From Dyadobacter tibetensis Y620-1 (GTDB lineage: Bacteria; Bacteroidota; Bacteroidia; Cytophagales; Spirosomataceae), in contig NZ_AZQN01000004.1 in assembly GCF_000566685.1 (NCBI RefSeq), forward strand, positions 496,001 to 560,000: DNA of 64,000 nucleotides. The letters are read 5' to 3'. Every line of letters starts with the position of its first letter. The first letter of the stretch is position 1. Below the pieces are notes generated by a model. That model saw only the letters and a list, made by a program, of their open reading frames with translations. It was not told the origin of the DNA and searched no databases. Shown here in pieces: positions 36,013 through 45,487 of the stretch. The position numbers and the translations under genes were made by a program.

Positions 36013-36152
36013 GGCATTTTTTAGTAACTACCAGGAGCGTTGTCGTTTTAGCTTCAGAATGACTTTAGGAACGGACAGGAATATCTAAATAGAGCTAAAT
36101 TTACTATTTTTTGTCTGCCCTCAAATTCAGGCCTATTTACCTGAAAAGGCGT

Positions 36153-36200
36153 AATGCTGACATAAGTTATGATCTTGGTCATAACTTTGTCAGCATTTTT
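36153..36200 (+). terminator. Long stem-loop terminator upstream of sufB
   Basis: AATGCTGACATAAGTTATGA (36153-36172) pairs with TCATAACTTTGTCAGCATT (36179-36197) except for one bulged T, over a 6-nt loop, and runs into a T tract (36196-36200). It is 141 nt after the hldD stop and 84 nt before sufB. It ends hldD-side transcription with a long trailer. Confidence 0.8.
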
Positions 36201-36283
36201 GCATATTTTTGGGCTTTTTAATAAACTCATCATCGCTACTCTGTGTTACTCTTTGGAAAGACATGTGCGATAATCATTAGACT

Positions 36284-37729
36284 ATGAGCAAAGAAGAAGA
36301 ATTGTTGGAAGAAATCACCAGTTCGGAATATAAATATGGGTTTGTCACCAATATCGAAGCTGACGAAGCCCCTCCCGGACTGAATGATGATATTGTCCGT
36401 TTTATCTCAGCAAAGAAAAACGAACCGGAATGGATGCTTGAATGGAGACTGAAAGCCTACCATATGTGGTTGAACATGACCGAACCAAAGTGGCCCAATG
36501 TCCATTATCCTGAAATTAATTTTAATGCGATCAAATACTACTCGGCACCTAAGAAAAAGAAGCCGGTAGAAAGTCTGGATGATATAGATCCAGAATTGAG
36601 AGATACATTTGAGCGCCTGGGAATATCCTTAAATGAGCAAAAACGAATTTCGGGAATTGCTGTAGATGCGGTAATGGACTCTGAGTCGGTATTTACCACC
36701 TTCAAAGAGTCTCTCAAGGAGAAAGGAATTATATTTTGCGCAATCAGTGAAGCCATCAGGGAGTACCCCGATTTGGTAAAAAAATATTTAGGATCGGTTG
36801 TACCGCCAAAGGACAACTACTATGCAGCCCTTAACTCAGCTGTATTTTCTGATGGATCCTTTGTGTATATACCCAAAGGTGTACGCTGCCCTATGGAGTT
36901 ATCGACCTACTTCCGGATAAATGCTTCGGGCACCGGGCAGTTCGAACGTACGCTGATAATCGGGGATGCTGACAGTCATGTTAGCTACCTGGAAGGATGT
37001 ACGGCCCCTATGCGCGATGAAAATCAATTGCATGCAGCCGTAGTAGAAATATTTGCTCACGAAGGAGCCAACGTTAAATACTCTACTGTACAAAACTGGT
37101 ATCCCGGTGACAAGGATGGTAAAGGTGGTATTTACAACTTCGTTACCAAGCGTGGAATCTGTGATGGCGATAATTCCAAAATCTCTTGGACACAGGTAGA
37201 AACGGGGTCAGCCATCACCTGGAAGTACCCATCGGTAATTCTGAAAGGTGACAACTCCATTGGAGAATTCTACTCAGTAGCTGTTACCAATAATATGCAG
37301 CAAGCCGATACAGGGACTAAAATGATCCATATCGGAAAAAACACCAAAAGTAGAATCGTTTCCAAAGGAATTTCTGCTGGTAAAAGCCAAAATTCTTACC
37401 GGGGATTGGTAGAGGTATTTAAGCGTGCCGACAAGGCTCGAAACTTCTCTCAGTGCGACTCATTGCTCTTAGGAGACAAATGTGGAGCCCATACCTTCCC
37501 TTATATAGAGGTTAGTAATCCTTCCGCTACCGTGGAACACGAAGCTACCACCTCGAAGATCGGCGAAGATATTCTGTTCTATTGTAACCAGAGGGGTATC
37601 CCAACCGAACAAGCTGTGGCTCTAATTGTGAACGGGTATGCCAAGGAGGTACTCAACCAACTTCCTATGGAGTTTGCAGTAGAAGCTCAGAAGCTTCTGG
37701 AGATCAGTTTGGAGGGTAGTGTTGGATAA
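36284..37729 (+). CDS. sufB: Fe-S cluster assembly protein SufB
   Basis: The 481-residue product matches SufB throughout: [57 protein letters not shown] (about 226-238), [22 protein letters not shown] (quoted as the segment near 285-306), [20 protein letters not shown] and [12 protein letters not shown]. It is the scaffold subunit of SufBCD, which builds Fe-S clusters in the cytoplasm. The usual sufC and sufD do not follow; an antiporter gene lies downstream beyond a terminator. So sufB stands alone in this window. Confidence 0.95.
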   Translation: MSKEEELLEEITSSEYKYGFVTNIEADEAPPGLNDDIVRFISAKKNEPEWMLEWRLKAYHMWLNMTEPKWPNVHYPEINFNAIKYYSAPKKKKPVESLDDIDPELRDTFERLGISLNEQKRISGIAVDAVMDSESVFTTFKESLKEKGIIFCAISEAIREYPDLVKKYLGSVVPPKDNYYAALNSAVFSDGSFVYIPKGVRCPMELSTYFRINASGTGQFERTLIIGDADSHVSYLEGCTAPMRDENQLHAAVVEIFAHEGANVKYSTVQNWYPGDKDGKGGIYNFVTKRGICDGDNSKISWTQVETGSAITWKYPSVILKGDNSIGEFYSVAVTNNMQQADTGTKMIHIGKNTKSRIVSKGISAGKSQNSYRGLVEVFKRADKARNFSQCDSLLLGDKCGAHTFPYIEVSNPSATVEHEATTSKIGEDILFYCNQRGIPTEQAVALIVNGYAKEVLNQLPMEFAVEAQKLLEISLEGSVG

Positions 37730-37761
37730 GCCCTACATTTTTTAGTAAAGATATAAACAAG

Positions 37762-37787
37762 AGCCTTTGATTCGTCAGAGGCTTTTT
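37762..37787 (+). terminator. sufB terminator with TTCG tetraloop
   Basis: AGCCTTTGA (37762-37770) pairs with TCAGAGGCT (37775-37783), one T-G pair, around a TTCG loop and followed by TTTTT. It is 32 bp after the sufB stop. Confidence 0.9.
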
Positions 37788-37829
37788 GTATTTTATTGCT
37801 TCGGTCTTTTTTGCTAACATAAAATATAG

Positions 37830-40115
37830 ATGGCGCACGTTCCACAACTCATCGTTGATCTCTCCCTTATCCTTACGATAGCGGGTATTATTACTCTTAT
37901 TTTCAAGAAGTTAAAGCAACCCGTCGTACTGGGATATATCCTGGCAGGCTTATTGGTAGGGCCTAATATATCTTTGTTTCCAACTATTTCCGACATTAAG
38001 ACCATAGAGATATGGGCCGAAATTGGTGTAATTTTCCTTCTATTTAATTTAGGTCTGGAATTTAGTTTTAAGAAGCTGGTTAAAGTGGGAAGCACGGCGG
38101 CCATTACGGGCCTCTTCGAAGTGACGATGATGCTGGTGGTAGGTTTTACAACAGGCCAACTCCTAGGCTGGACCAAAATTGACAGTTTGTTTTTAGGAGG
38201 TATCATTGCCATTTCCTCGACAACCATTATTTTCAGAGCCTTCGATGAGCTAGGGCTTAAAACGCAGCAATTCACCCGTATGGTTTTCGGCGTTCTTATT
38301 ATAGAAGACCTGACGGCCGTATTATTGATGGTCTTGCTATCCACCCTGTCCATCAGCCAACAGTTTGCAGGAATGGAGCTGATACAGTCCATCTTGAAGT
38401 TATTTTTCTTCCTTACTTTCTGGTTCTTGGGGGGAATATTTATCTTCCCAACCTTGCTAAGGCGGTACCGCAATCTGATGAATGATGAAAGTGTCCTGAT
38501 AACCTCTATCGCCTTATGCTTTGGAATGGTACTGCTGGTAACTCAGGCAGGGTTTTCAGCGGCATTAGGAGCCTTTATTATGGGCTCTATCCTGGCAGAA
38601 ACCACGCATGCCGAAAAAATCGAGCATTTACTCAAGTCGGTAAAAGACTTGTTCGGGGCAATATTTTTCATCTCGGTTGGGATGCTGATTAACCCCAATT
38701 TACTTATGGAGTACGCCTTACCCACGGCGATCCTGGTATTCGTGGTTATCTTTGGCAAAATACTCTTTGTTACCATAGGAGCCATGATATCGGGCCAGCC
38801 TCTGAAAACTTCTATGCAAGCGGGAATGAGCTTATCACAAATAGGTGAATTTTCCTTTATCATTGCCACTCTGGGTCTCTCCCTAAACGTAACCAGTGAT
38901 TTCCTGTACCCTATAGCGGTAGGCGTTTCGGTAATCACGACCTTCACCACCCCTTACCTCATGCGAGCCGCTGAGCCCTGTTATGAATGGCTCAATGTAA
39001 ATATGCCGGATCGCTGGAAGGCCTACCTTAACCGCTACAGCAGCGGCACCGAAAAAATAATACAATCGACCCATTGGAACCTGGTTATGCGTTCCTATGC
39101 ACAAAATGTAGTCATTAATACGGTGGTAGTGATTGGTATCACTTTGATTTGCTCCAGACAGCTAGCCCCTCAGATTTACAAACGCATTTTGCCAACCAAC
39201 ATGACCGATGCTGCCTTGGCCGCAATCACCTTTATGCTTACGGCACCCTTTCTATGGGCATTGGTCTTTAAGAGAAACAATCGCAAGGCATATTCTGCTC
39301 TTTGGCTTAACCGTCGTTTCAGCCGCGGACCGCTAATACTATTAGAATTATCGAGGGTGTTTATCGCCATCATATTAATGGGTTTTTTGTTGAGCTCTTT
39401 CTTTGCTACTCCAACGGCCCTGCTGGTCGCCGGAGTAGTGATGACCTTAGCCATTATCATTTTCTATAAACGCCTTCAAAACTTTTATGTTAAAATAGAG
39501 GAGCGTTTTATGCAAAATTTAAACGCCCGAGAACTGGAAGGAAGCGGAAAGTCCAAAAGGCTACTCCTGCCCTGGGATGCACATTTTGCTTTTCTAGAGG
39601 TAAGCGCCGATTCACATTTTATTGGAAAATCCCTCCAGGAATTAAAGATTCGAGAAAAGTTTGGGATTAATGTCGTGCTGATAGAACGTGGAAGTAAAAC
39701 CATCAGGCTACCCAAGCCTACCGAAGTTCTGTACCCTTGCGACCGGATTGAGGTTATTGGCACTGATGCCCAACTGGAAGAATTTAAAGGGCATATTGAA
39801 ATCAACACCATTGACCATATGTTTCTTAATACGGATGATCTGATTGTATTGGAAAAAATTGAAATTCTGGCCGATTCTCCCTTAAAGGGTAAAAGCATAC
39901 GGAACAGTAAGATTCGAGAGATGATTCATTGCATGATTGTCGGCCTGGAAAGAAATGGTGAACGAATCCTAAACCCTGACTCGAATATGATCATCGAACA
40001 GCAGGATCTTTTGTGGATAGCGGGTGATAAAAATTTGATCCGTGCGTTTTTTAATCCTAAGCCAAAGGCTGCCCATCACCCCGATATAGAAGAGACGAGC
40101 AGTAGCGCCCTCTAG
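37830..40115 (+). CDS. CPA2-family cation:proton antiporter with two C-terminal RCK-type domains
   Basis: The 761-residue protein has about 12 membrane helices in residues 1-385 typical of KefB/KefC-type antiporters (VVLGYILAGLLVGPN, FLLFNLGLEFS, SMQAGMSLSQIGEFSFIIA). Four further helices (about 425-550) follow, which are extra compared with KefC. Two TrkA-C/RCK_C-type domains end the protein (about 590-660 and 672-745), each with a strand-GKS helix (HFIGKSLQELKIRE; PLKGKSIRNSKIRE). There is no TrkA-N nucleotide domain. It probably exchanges K+ or Na+ for H+. Its stop is 1 bp from that of the convergent deaminase gene. Confidence 0.88.
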   Translation: MAHVPQLIVDLSLILTIAGIITLIFKKLKQPVVLGYILAGLLVGPNISLFPTISDIKTIEIWAEIGVIFLLFNLGLEFSFKKLVKVGSTAAITGLFEVTMMLVVGFTTGQLLGWTKIDSLFLGGIIAISSTTIIFRAFDELGLKTQQFTRMVFGVLIIEDLTAVLLMVLLSTLSISQQFAGMELIQSILKLFFFLTFWFLGGIFIFPTLLRRYRNLMNDESVLITSIALCFGMVLLVTQAGFSAALGAFIMGSILAETTHAEKIEHLLKSVKDLFGAIFFISVGMLINPNLLMEYALPTAILVFVVIFGKILFVTIGAMISGQPLKTSMQAGMSLSQIGEFSFIIATLGLSLNVTSDFLYPIAVGVSVITTFTTPYLMRAAEPCYEWLNVNMPDRWKAYLNRYSSGTEKIIQSTHWNLVMRSYAQNVVINTVVVIGITLICSRQLAPQIYKRILPTNMTDAALAAITFMLTAPFLWALVFKRNNRKAYSALWLNRRFSRGPLILLELSRVFIAIILMGFLLSSFFATPTALLVAGVVMTLAIIIFYKRLQNFYVKIEERFMQNLNARELEGSGKSKRLLLPWDAHFAFLEVSADSHFIGKSLQELKIREKFGINVVLIERGSKTIRLPKPTEVLYPCDRIEVIGTDAQLEEFKGHIEINTIDHMFLNTDDLIVLEKIEILADSPLKGKSIRNSKIREMIHCMIVGLERNGERILNPDSNMIIEQQDLLWIAGDKNLIRAFFNPKPKAAHHPDIEETSSSAL

Positions 40116-40116
40116 G

Positions 40117-41022
40117 TTAGCGAAGGGCGACATCCAGGCCTTGCAGACCACCGGTATGCAGGGCCACTACGGTGGTTCCTGGTCGAAAAAACCCTTTACT
40201 CATCAGATCATAGAGTCCATACATCATTTTACCAGTATAAATTTGCTCCAAAGGAATCTGAAACCGATCTCGAAAATCTAAAATAAAACGAACCAATTCG
40301 GGATTCCACTTGCCATATCCTCCGAAATGATAGTCAGTAAATAGGGATAAGGCCAAATGAGCAGAATGATCTGAAGCAAGGTCTAAAATAACCTCCTTCA
40401 AAAACCCGCCATTTTTAAGTACAGGAAAAGCCAGTACTTGTTGCCCTGCCGACAGAAGACCGGCCGTAGTACCCCCGGAACCCACAGGAACGGTATAATA
40501 GTCAGGATGCCTACCCAACTGATCATACACCTCCTGCGCCAGCTCTCCTACCCCTTCCAGGGCCATTGTGCTGGTGCCGCCTTCCGGAATGATGTAAGGC
40601 TTACCGAACTGTCGGGAAAGTGACTCTAAATAATCTCTATTGTAGCGCAGACGATAACTCTCCCGGGATACGAAATGAAGTTTCATGCCCTGAGCTTCGC
40701 AAAAAGCCAGGGTATCCGAACGCTTCTTACCTGCCAACTCCTCCCCTCTGACTATACCAATCGTAGATATCCCCGTTAACCTGCCGGCTGCAGCCAGGGC
40801 ATATAAATGATTAGAATAGGCTCCCCCAAAAGATAGAATTGTAGCGTTGCCGGAACGATGCACATCCGCTAAAGCATATTTCAATTTACGCCATTTATTG
40901 CCCGATACCAGGGGATGAATGAGGTCGTCCCTTTTCATGTACAAAGATATTCCAGCGTCCTGAGTCCATGAATCCTTTAGGGGAACCAGAGGGCTAGGAA
41001 GCGCGCCTGATAATAAGTCCAC
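40117..41022 (-). CDS. 1-aminocyclopropane-1-carboxylate deaminase / D-cysteine desulfhydrase family, PLP enzyme
   Basis: The 301-residue protein has the fold type II PLP features: YMKRDDLIHPLVSGNKWRKL (28-47, with the Schiff-base Lys in GNKWRK), GGAYSNHLYALAAAG (about 75-89), GGTSTMALEG, a phosphate-binding loop VPVGSGGTTAGL (about 168-179), and LHTGGLQG at the C-terminus. Members deaminate ACC or desulfhydrate D-cysteine; the two activities are hard to tell apart by eye. No partner pathway is near. It is convergent with the antiporter gene. Confidence 0.85.
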   Translation of the reverse strand: MDLLSGALPSPLVPLKDSWTQDAGISLYMKRDDLIHPLVSGNKWRKLKYALADVHRSGNATILSFGGAYSNHLYALAAAGRLTGISTIGIVRGEELAGKKRSDTLAFCEAQGMKLHFVSRESYRLRYNRDYLESLSRQFGKPYIIPEGGTSTMALEGVGELAQEVYDQLGRHPDYYTVPVGSGGTTAGLLSAGQQVLAFPVLKNGGFLKEVILDLASDHSAHLALSLFTDYHFGGYGKWNPELVRFILDFRDRFQIPLEQIYTGKMMYGLYDLMSKGFFRPGTTVVALHTGGLQGLDVALR

Positions 41023-41095
41023 TATTTTTTAATATTTTTGTCTATAAACAGGCTTCCGCAGTTCAGTGGAAGGCCTCTAATTAATATACTGCCGA

Positions 41096-42127
41096 ATGTC
41101 TAATGAATTACCAGAAATACCAACCGAAGAAGATGATCTGTTTGAGCACTACCGAATTGTAGTGGACAAGGGGCAGACACCAGTTCGCCTCGATAAATTC
41201 TTAAATCAGCATGTAGCGAATGCTTCCCGGACAAAAATACAAAATGGAATCGAAGCGGAAGCAGTAAAAGTAAATGACCTCGCCAGTAAAGCCAGCTATA
41301 AGGTAAAGCCTTATGACGTCATTACCCTTTCTCTGCCAGAACCTCCTCGGGAAACGGATATAATACCTGAAAATATACCCTTAGATATCATTTATGAAGA
41401 TGATGTTCTCCTGATCGTCAACAAACCTACGGGTATGGTGGTCCACCCAGCACATGGAAACTGGGAAGGAACCTTAATTAACGGTCTGGTTTACCATTTT
41501 AATAACCTTCCTACGGGCCGAAATGGGGAGGGGCGTCCAGGCTTAGTACATCGCATCGATAAGGATACCTCCGGGCTATTGGTAATTGCTAAAACCGAGT
41601 TCGCCATGAGTTTTCTTGCTAAGCAGTTTTTCGATCATACCATTGAACGTACCTATCAGGCCATTGTTTGGGGTGAGCTCTCAGAAGCGTCTGGTACCAT
41701 CACCGGGCATATTGGCCGTAGCGCTAAAGATCGTAGAGTCATGTCGGTATATGCAGATGGTAGTGAGGGCAAACATGCTGTGACACATTATGAAGTGCTT
41801 AAGCCTCTTCGATATGTTTCTCTAATTAAATGCAACTTAGAAACGGGACGTACTCACCAGATTCGTGCTCATATGCAATCTATAGGCCATCCGATTTTCA
41901 ACGATACTGCTTATGGCGGCGACCGGATACTCCGGGGAATTTCTAATGGTACCTATAAAGCAATGGTGCGGAATTGTTTCGACGAACTCCCAGGGCAGGC
42001 CTTACATGCCAAATCTCTGGGCTTTATACATCCTACCAGTAAAGAATGGGTACAGTTCGACACCGATCTCCCAAAAAATTTCCAGAACATACTCGATAAA
42101 TGGGAAAGCTATGTTCAGTATCAGTAA
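41096..42127 (+). CDS. rluD: RluD-type 23S rRNA pseudouridine synthase
   Basis: The 343-residue protein has an N-terminal S4 RNA-binding domain (RLDKFLNQHVANASRTKIQN, about 28-47) and a RluA-family catalytic domain. The domain contains the motif HRIDKDTSG, whose Asp is the catalytic nucleophile (about 147-155), plus KPTGMVVHPAHGN and ETGRTHQIRAHM. This architecture is that of RluD, which forms pseudouridines in helix 69 of 23S rRNA. It is followed 51 bp later by a GNAT gene, possibly co-transcribed. Confidence 0.92.
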   Translation: MSNELPEIPTEEDDLFEHYRIVVDKGQTPVRLDKFLNQHVANASRTKIQNGIEAEAVKVNDLASKASYKVKPYDVITLSLPEPPRETDIIPENIPLDIIYEDDVLLIVNKPTGMVVHPAHGNWEGTLINGLVYHFNNLPTGRNGEGRPGLVHRIDKDTSGLLVIAKTEFAMSFLAKQFFDHTIERTYQAIVWGELSEASGTITGHIGRSAKDRRVMSVYADGSEGKHAVTHYEVLKPLRYVSLIKCNLETGRTHQIRAHMQSIGHPIFNDTAYGGDRILRGISNGTYKAMVRNCFDELPGQALHAKSLGFIHPTSKEWVQFDTDLPKNFQNILDKWESYVQYQ

Positions 42128-42178
42128 AATATACTAATTTAGCTATATTCCTTTTTTTAAATTTTGAATCTTAAGCAA

Positions 42179-42622
42179 ATGAATATTACGACCCGACAAG
42201 GTACTCTAGAAGATATCCCCGCCGTTTTTGAACTCGTAAAAGAATTGGCCTTGTATGAAAAAGCACTGGATCAAGTGATCAATACTGAGGACAAAATGAG
42301 AAAAGACTTCCAGGAAAAACTCTATGAATTCTTTCTGGCTGAAGTCGATGGGAAGGTAATCGGACTCTCGTTGTATTACTACCGCTATTCTACCTGGAAA
42401 GGGAAGCGCCTATATCTAGAAGATATTATTGTAACGGAGTCTATGCGTGGAAATGGTATTGGTAAAGTGTTATTTGATGCGACTGTGGAAGCAGCCAAAG
42501 CATCGGCATGCTCGGGCATGATGTGGCAGGTTCTTGACTGGAATACCTCGGCGGTAGGATTTTATAGAAAGTACGGAACCAGCTTCGATAATGAATGGAT
42601 CAACTGTAACCTAGACTTTTAG
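42179..42622 (+). CDS. GNAT-family N-acetyltransferase
   Basis: The start is the ATG at 42179; an in-frame TTG five codons upstream is less likely. The 147-residue product has the GNAT fold: an acceptor helix (IPAVFELVKELALYEKAL), the central strand LYLEDIIVTESM (about 80-91) and the acetyl-CoA loop RGNGIGKVLFDA (about 93-104), ending WNTSAVGFYRKYG. This pattern resembles diamine/spermidine acetyltransferases. The substrate is unknown. Its stop is 12 bp from that of the convergent trmD. Confidence 0.87.
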   Translation: MNITTRQGTLEDIPAVFELVKELALYEKALDQVINTEDKMRKDFQEKLYEFFLAEVDGKVIGLSLYYYRYSTWKGKRLYLEDIIVTESMRGNGIGKVLFDATVEAAKASACSGMMWQVLDWNTSAVGFYRKYGTSFDNEWINCNLDF

Positions 42623-42634
42623 AATCATCCCCAC

Positions 42635-43309
42635 CTAATCGAGCAGATCCGGGCGCCTTTCACGTGTCCGGATCAAAGCCTGCTCATAGCGCCAGTTTTC
42701 TATTTTCGCTTCATGTCCCGATAACAAAATCTCTGGTACTACATGGCCTTCAAATTCAGCCGGTCTACTAAATACGGGAGGAGCCAATAAATTATCCTGA
42801 AAAGAATCGGTAAGCGCGGAAGTTTCGTCGTTAAGCACCCCGGGAATTAGCCTGACGATAGAATCAACCAAAACGGCAGCACCTAGCTCGCCCCCCGACA
42901 GTACATAATCCCCAATACTGATTTCACGAGTAATAAACAGGTCGCGTACGCGTTGATCCACTCCTTTATAATGCCCACACAGCATGATAAGGTCACCTTT
43001 TAATGAAAGCTGGTTGACTATTTTCTGGTTGAGTCGTTCCCCATCGGGGGTAAGGTAAATTATTTCATCGTAATCTCTTTGTGACTGCAATGCTCTGATA
43101 CAGCGGGCAATAGGCTCGATCTGCATCACCATGCCGGCTCCACCGCCGAAGGCATAGTCATCGATAGTCCTATGCTTATTGGTCGAATAATCACGCAAGT
43201 CGTGAACAACGATTTCGGCATGGCCGGCCTGTTGGGCACGCTTCATAATGGAATGAGAGAAAAAGCTGTGCAGCAAGTCGGGCACGCAAGAGATAATATC
43301 AATCCGCAT
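42635..43309 (-). CDS. trmD: tRNA (guanine-N1)-methyltransferase
   Basis: The 224-residue protein shows the SPOUT knot motifs of Trm[13 protein letters not shown] (about 54-65), [24 protein letters not shown] (about 109-121) and the loop [15 protein letters not shown] (about 130-144) that binds S-adenosylmethionine. It methylates G37 of tRNAs to prevent frameshifting. It overlaps rimM by 11 bp, so they are translationally coupled. The C-terminal helix domain ends [11 protein letters not shown] as usual. Confidence 0.95.
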   Translation of the reverse strand: MRIDIISCVPDLLHSFFSHSIMKRAQQAGHAEIVVHDLRDYSTNKHRTIDDYAFGGGAGMVMQIEPIARCIRALQSQRDYDEIIYLTPDGERLNQKIVNQLSLKGDLIMLCGHYKGVDQRVRDLFITREISIGDYVLSGGELGAAVLVDSIVRLIPGVLNDETSALTDSFQDNLLAPPVFSRPAEFEGHVVPEILLSGHEAKIENWRYEQALIRTRERRPDLLD

Positions 43310-43859
43310 CGTCAGCTATATTTTCAGACTCGTCGTTCAAATAAACATCCAACAATCCTTCAGGTAGATTGACGAATAAGGTATTTTGCTCTTTATCGGC
43401 CTTCAGAACAATGTCATGAGCCGTTGGAATGAGCACTTCTGCTCCTTTATAATCCATGCTGATCAAGTCCTGACCATTCAAAGAATAAACCTCCCTAACA
43501 ATACCGAGCATTCCTAGCTCTTTGTCCAGGACTTGATAGCCCTTTATTTCGTGATAATAAAACTTACCCTCTTCTAATTCTTCGAGCTCATCTAAAGGCA
43601 GATATAGAGAAGCACCGACCAAAGCCTGGGCCTTTTCTATGGTGTCTACTTCTTCTAAGCTGACAATGGCATTATTTTGCTTCTGGATATTTAGGTCATC
43701 GATAAAATAAGGAACTAACTCCCCTTTTAACTCAACGAATACTGTTTCCAGATCATCGTAATCGTAGGCGTCGTCTACATCCATAAAAAACACTACGTTG
43801 CCCGACATCCCGTGGGTACGAACAATATAGCCTAGCAAAAAACAATTATCCTGAGTCAC
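43299..43859 (-). CDS. rimM: 16S rRNA processing protein RimM
   Basis: The 186-residue product has the N-terminal beta domain ([20 protein letters not shown], about 7-26), the middle EALV-like region ([17 protein letters not shown]) and the PRC-barrel half ([20 protein letters not shown], then [14 protein letters not shown]). RimM assists 30S head maturation with S19. It lies between trmD (overlap) and rpsP (151 bp upstream), the conserved S16 operon order. The tail is acidic. Confidence 0.93.
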   Translation of the reverse strand: MTQDNCFLLGYIVRTHGMSGNVVFFMDVDDAYDYDDLETVFVELKGELVPYFIDDLNIQKQNNAIVSLEEVDTIEKAQALVGASLYLPLDELEELEEGKFYYHEIKGYQVLDKELGMLGIVREVYSLNGQDLISMDYKGAEVLIPTAHDIVLKADKEQNTLFVNLPEGLLDVYLNDESENIADDAD

Positions 43860-43957
43860 AGTTATATCTATTTGAGGTAATTACAATAATTTCATCGAGA
43901 AATGAAGGAACCCAGCTCCTTCCACTTTCTATTCCTCCCGCTTCCTATATAAACAAA

Positions 43958-43988
43958 GATGAGTCTGACGGAACACCGCAGACTCATC
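43958..43988 (-). terminator. Terminator-like hairpin between rpsP and rimM
   Basis: GATGAGTCTG (43958-43967) and CAGACTCATC (43979-43988) form a perfect 10-bp stem. Read on the minus strand it follows rpsP by 22 nt and is trailed by CTTTGTTT. It may be a partial terminator that lowers rimM-trmD expression below that of rpsP. Confidence 0.6.
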
Positions 43989-44010
43989 CTTACAGATTAC
44001 TATCTATTGA

Positions 44011-44580
44011 CTACTCCGCTGCAGGGGTTTCAGTAGATTCGTCAGCCGCCGGAGCTTCTGCCTGATCTACAGTTTCCTCAGATTCGGCAGCTACCTCAGC
44101 AACTTCCTCTTCTACAACTACAGGAGCATTTTTCTTGGCGATGGCTTCCGCACGGTTTTGACTCACCTTACGTTCCGCATCGATTTTAGCATCTTTATCG
44201 GCCTTCAATTTCTGAGCCAGGCTACCAGCTGCAGTTTCTTTACGACCGGTTTTAGAAGTAGACCACTCTTCAAAGCGAGCGTCGGCTACTTCCTGAGTGA
44301 TAGCACCTTTAAGTACACCGATTTGTAAATGCTTACGTAGCATCACACCTTCATGCTGAAGGATAGAACGGGTAGTATCTGTAGGTTGCGCACCTTTTAA
44401 CAACCAATCTACAGCCTTAGCCGATTCCAAAACGATGGTCGAAGGGTTGGTTCCTGGGTTATAACTTCCCAATTTTTCAATAAAGCGACCATCACGTGGT
44501 GCTCTGGCATCAGCGACTACGATATCATAAATCGCCTTCTTCTTGCGTCCGCGACGCGCTAATCTAATTTTAACTGCCAT
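44011..44580 (-). CDS. rpsP: 30S ribosomal protein S16 with long C-terminal extension
   Basis: The first 80 residues are standard S16 (KIRLARRGRKKKAIYDIVVA, FIEKLGSYNPGTNPS, AVDWLLKGAQPTDTTRSIL). The remaining hundred or so are a low-complexity Ala/Glu/Lys extension ending in an acidic tail (EAPAADESTETPAAE). E. coli S16 has only 82 residues; extended S16 is common in Bacteroidota. It is a primary component of the 30S body. The gene heads the trmD-rimM side, separated from them by a hairpin. Confidence 0.95.
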   Translation of the reverse strand: MAVKIRLARRGRKKKAIYDIVVADARAPRDGRFIEKLGSYNPGTNPSTIVLESAKAVDWLLKGAQPTDTTRSILQHEGVMLRKHLQIGVLKGAITQEVADARFEEWSTSKTGRKETAAGSLAQKLKADKDAKIDAERKVSQNRAEAIAKKNAPVVVEEEVAEVAAESEETVDQAEAPAADESTETPAAE

Positions 44581-44648
44581 TTTCTGAAATGTTATGTCGG
44601 GATCTCGTCCCTGGTTCTAAATAGGGTGCAAATATACAAAATATTTAC

Positions 44649-45020
44649 TTATCTATTTAATTCATTTCCAAAAGAATGTTTTTCTGCTACAGTATTTTCT
44701 ACAGCAGCGGGAACAGAAGCCTCTGGCAGATAATTATCCGATGCCAAGCGACTCGTGGGTTTCTCTTCAGTGGCCTGCTTCACCCACTTTAATGCCTTGA
44801 TTAGGACATCACGCCCATAAGGCACCCCATGCTTCATTATAATTTTCTCCGTTACAAGGGGAACGGCAAAATTTAAAGGTACTGGGAGACGGCGAAGTAG
44901 TGTTTTCCCCAAAATGGTGCTAACACTAAGTTCAAGACCCTGAGCAACCGGATTCTTAGGACCAGCCGTCATTAGACCCTTAGCATAACCTGTAATAGAT
45001 GATTTCGATTTATTATTCAT
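44649..45020 (-). CDS. Small basic protein of unknown function
   Basis: The 123-residue product begins with a polar, basic segment and has a moderately hydrophobic middle (ELSVSTILGKTLLRRLPVPL, PLNFAVPLVTEKIIMKHGVPYGRD) that is probably helical and perhaps membrane-associated. An acidic Ala/Val-rich tail follows. I recognise no family, although the middle recalls small membrane-associated proteins that accompany YtxH-type stress proteins. The next gene upstream, on the same strand, is YtxH-like, so they may be co-expressed. Confidence 0.6.
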   Translation of the reverse strand: MNNKSKSSITGYAKGLMTAGPKNPVAQGLELSVSTILGKTLLRRLPVPLNFAVPLVTEKIIMKHGVPYGRDVLIKALKWVKQATEEKPTSRLASDNYLPEASVPAAVENTVAEKHSFGNELNR

Positions 45021-45205
45021 AATTCATGGCTAATTGAATAGTAGGATAACAGATAATTTTGGCATGGCTAATAGCTTCTTCAGGCGATTTCTTCATCCCC
45101 ATAGCCGAAGAAAAATAGCCCCGTCATACGCATCGCAACCAGACTTATCAAATCTTACTGTATGCGGAAACGTTAGACGGAGCCATAAATTAAGTGGGTG
45201 TGTGG

Positions 45206-45487
45206 TTATAGGGCTCCTACGTCGCTTTTAGCCGCTTTAAGGTCTTCTACCACTTTTTCTGAGCGGTGCGCATAAGACTCTCCTTTGGACTTCAGTGCAT
45301 CCACTTGGTCCATTGCTTTGGCCTTGCTTTTTTCTAATGCATCTAATAGTTCTGATGCTAAATCATTAGTCTTCTTCTTTAGCTTTTTACGGGTGTTGTC
45401 TCCATCTTCGGGAGCAACCAACATTCCGATAACTGCTCCTACTACTGCTGCCGATATAATTCCGATGAATGCTTTGCTACTTTTCAT
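45206..45487 (-). CDS. YtxH-domain protein
   Basis: The 93-residue product has an N-terminal helix, FIGIISAAVVGAVIGMLVAPEDG (quoted in part; residues 7-29), followed by DNTRKKLKKKTNDLASELLD and a lysine-rich amphipathic tail. The glycine-rich helix followed by the LxAPxxGxxTRxxL pattern defines the YtxH family of small envelope-stress proteins. It is inner-membrane attached with a cytoplasmic tail. An inverted repeat lies 30 nt upstream of the start. Confidence 0.82.
   Translation of the reverse strand: MKSSKAFIGIISAAVVGAVIGMLVAPEDGDNTRKKLKKKTNDLASELLDALEKSKAKAMDQVDALKSKGESYAHRSEKVVEDLKAAKSDVGAL

Noticed and set aside
38543..38950. Long antisense frame inside the antiporter gene
   Set aside because: It is opposite a complete well-supported gene, with no domain and no start context; a coding shadow.
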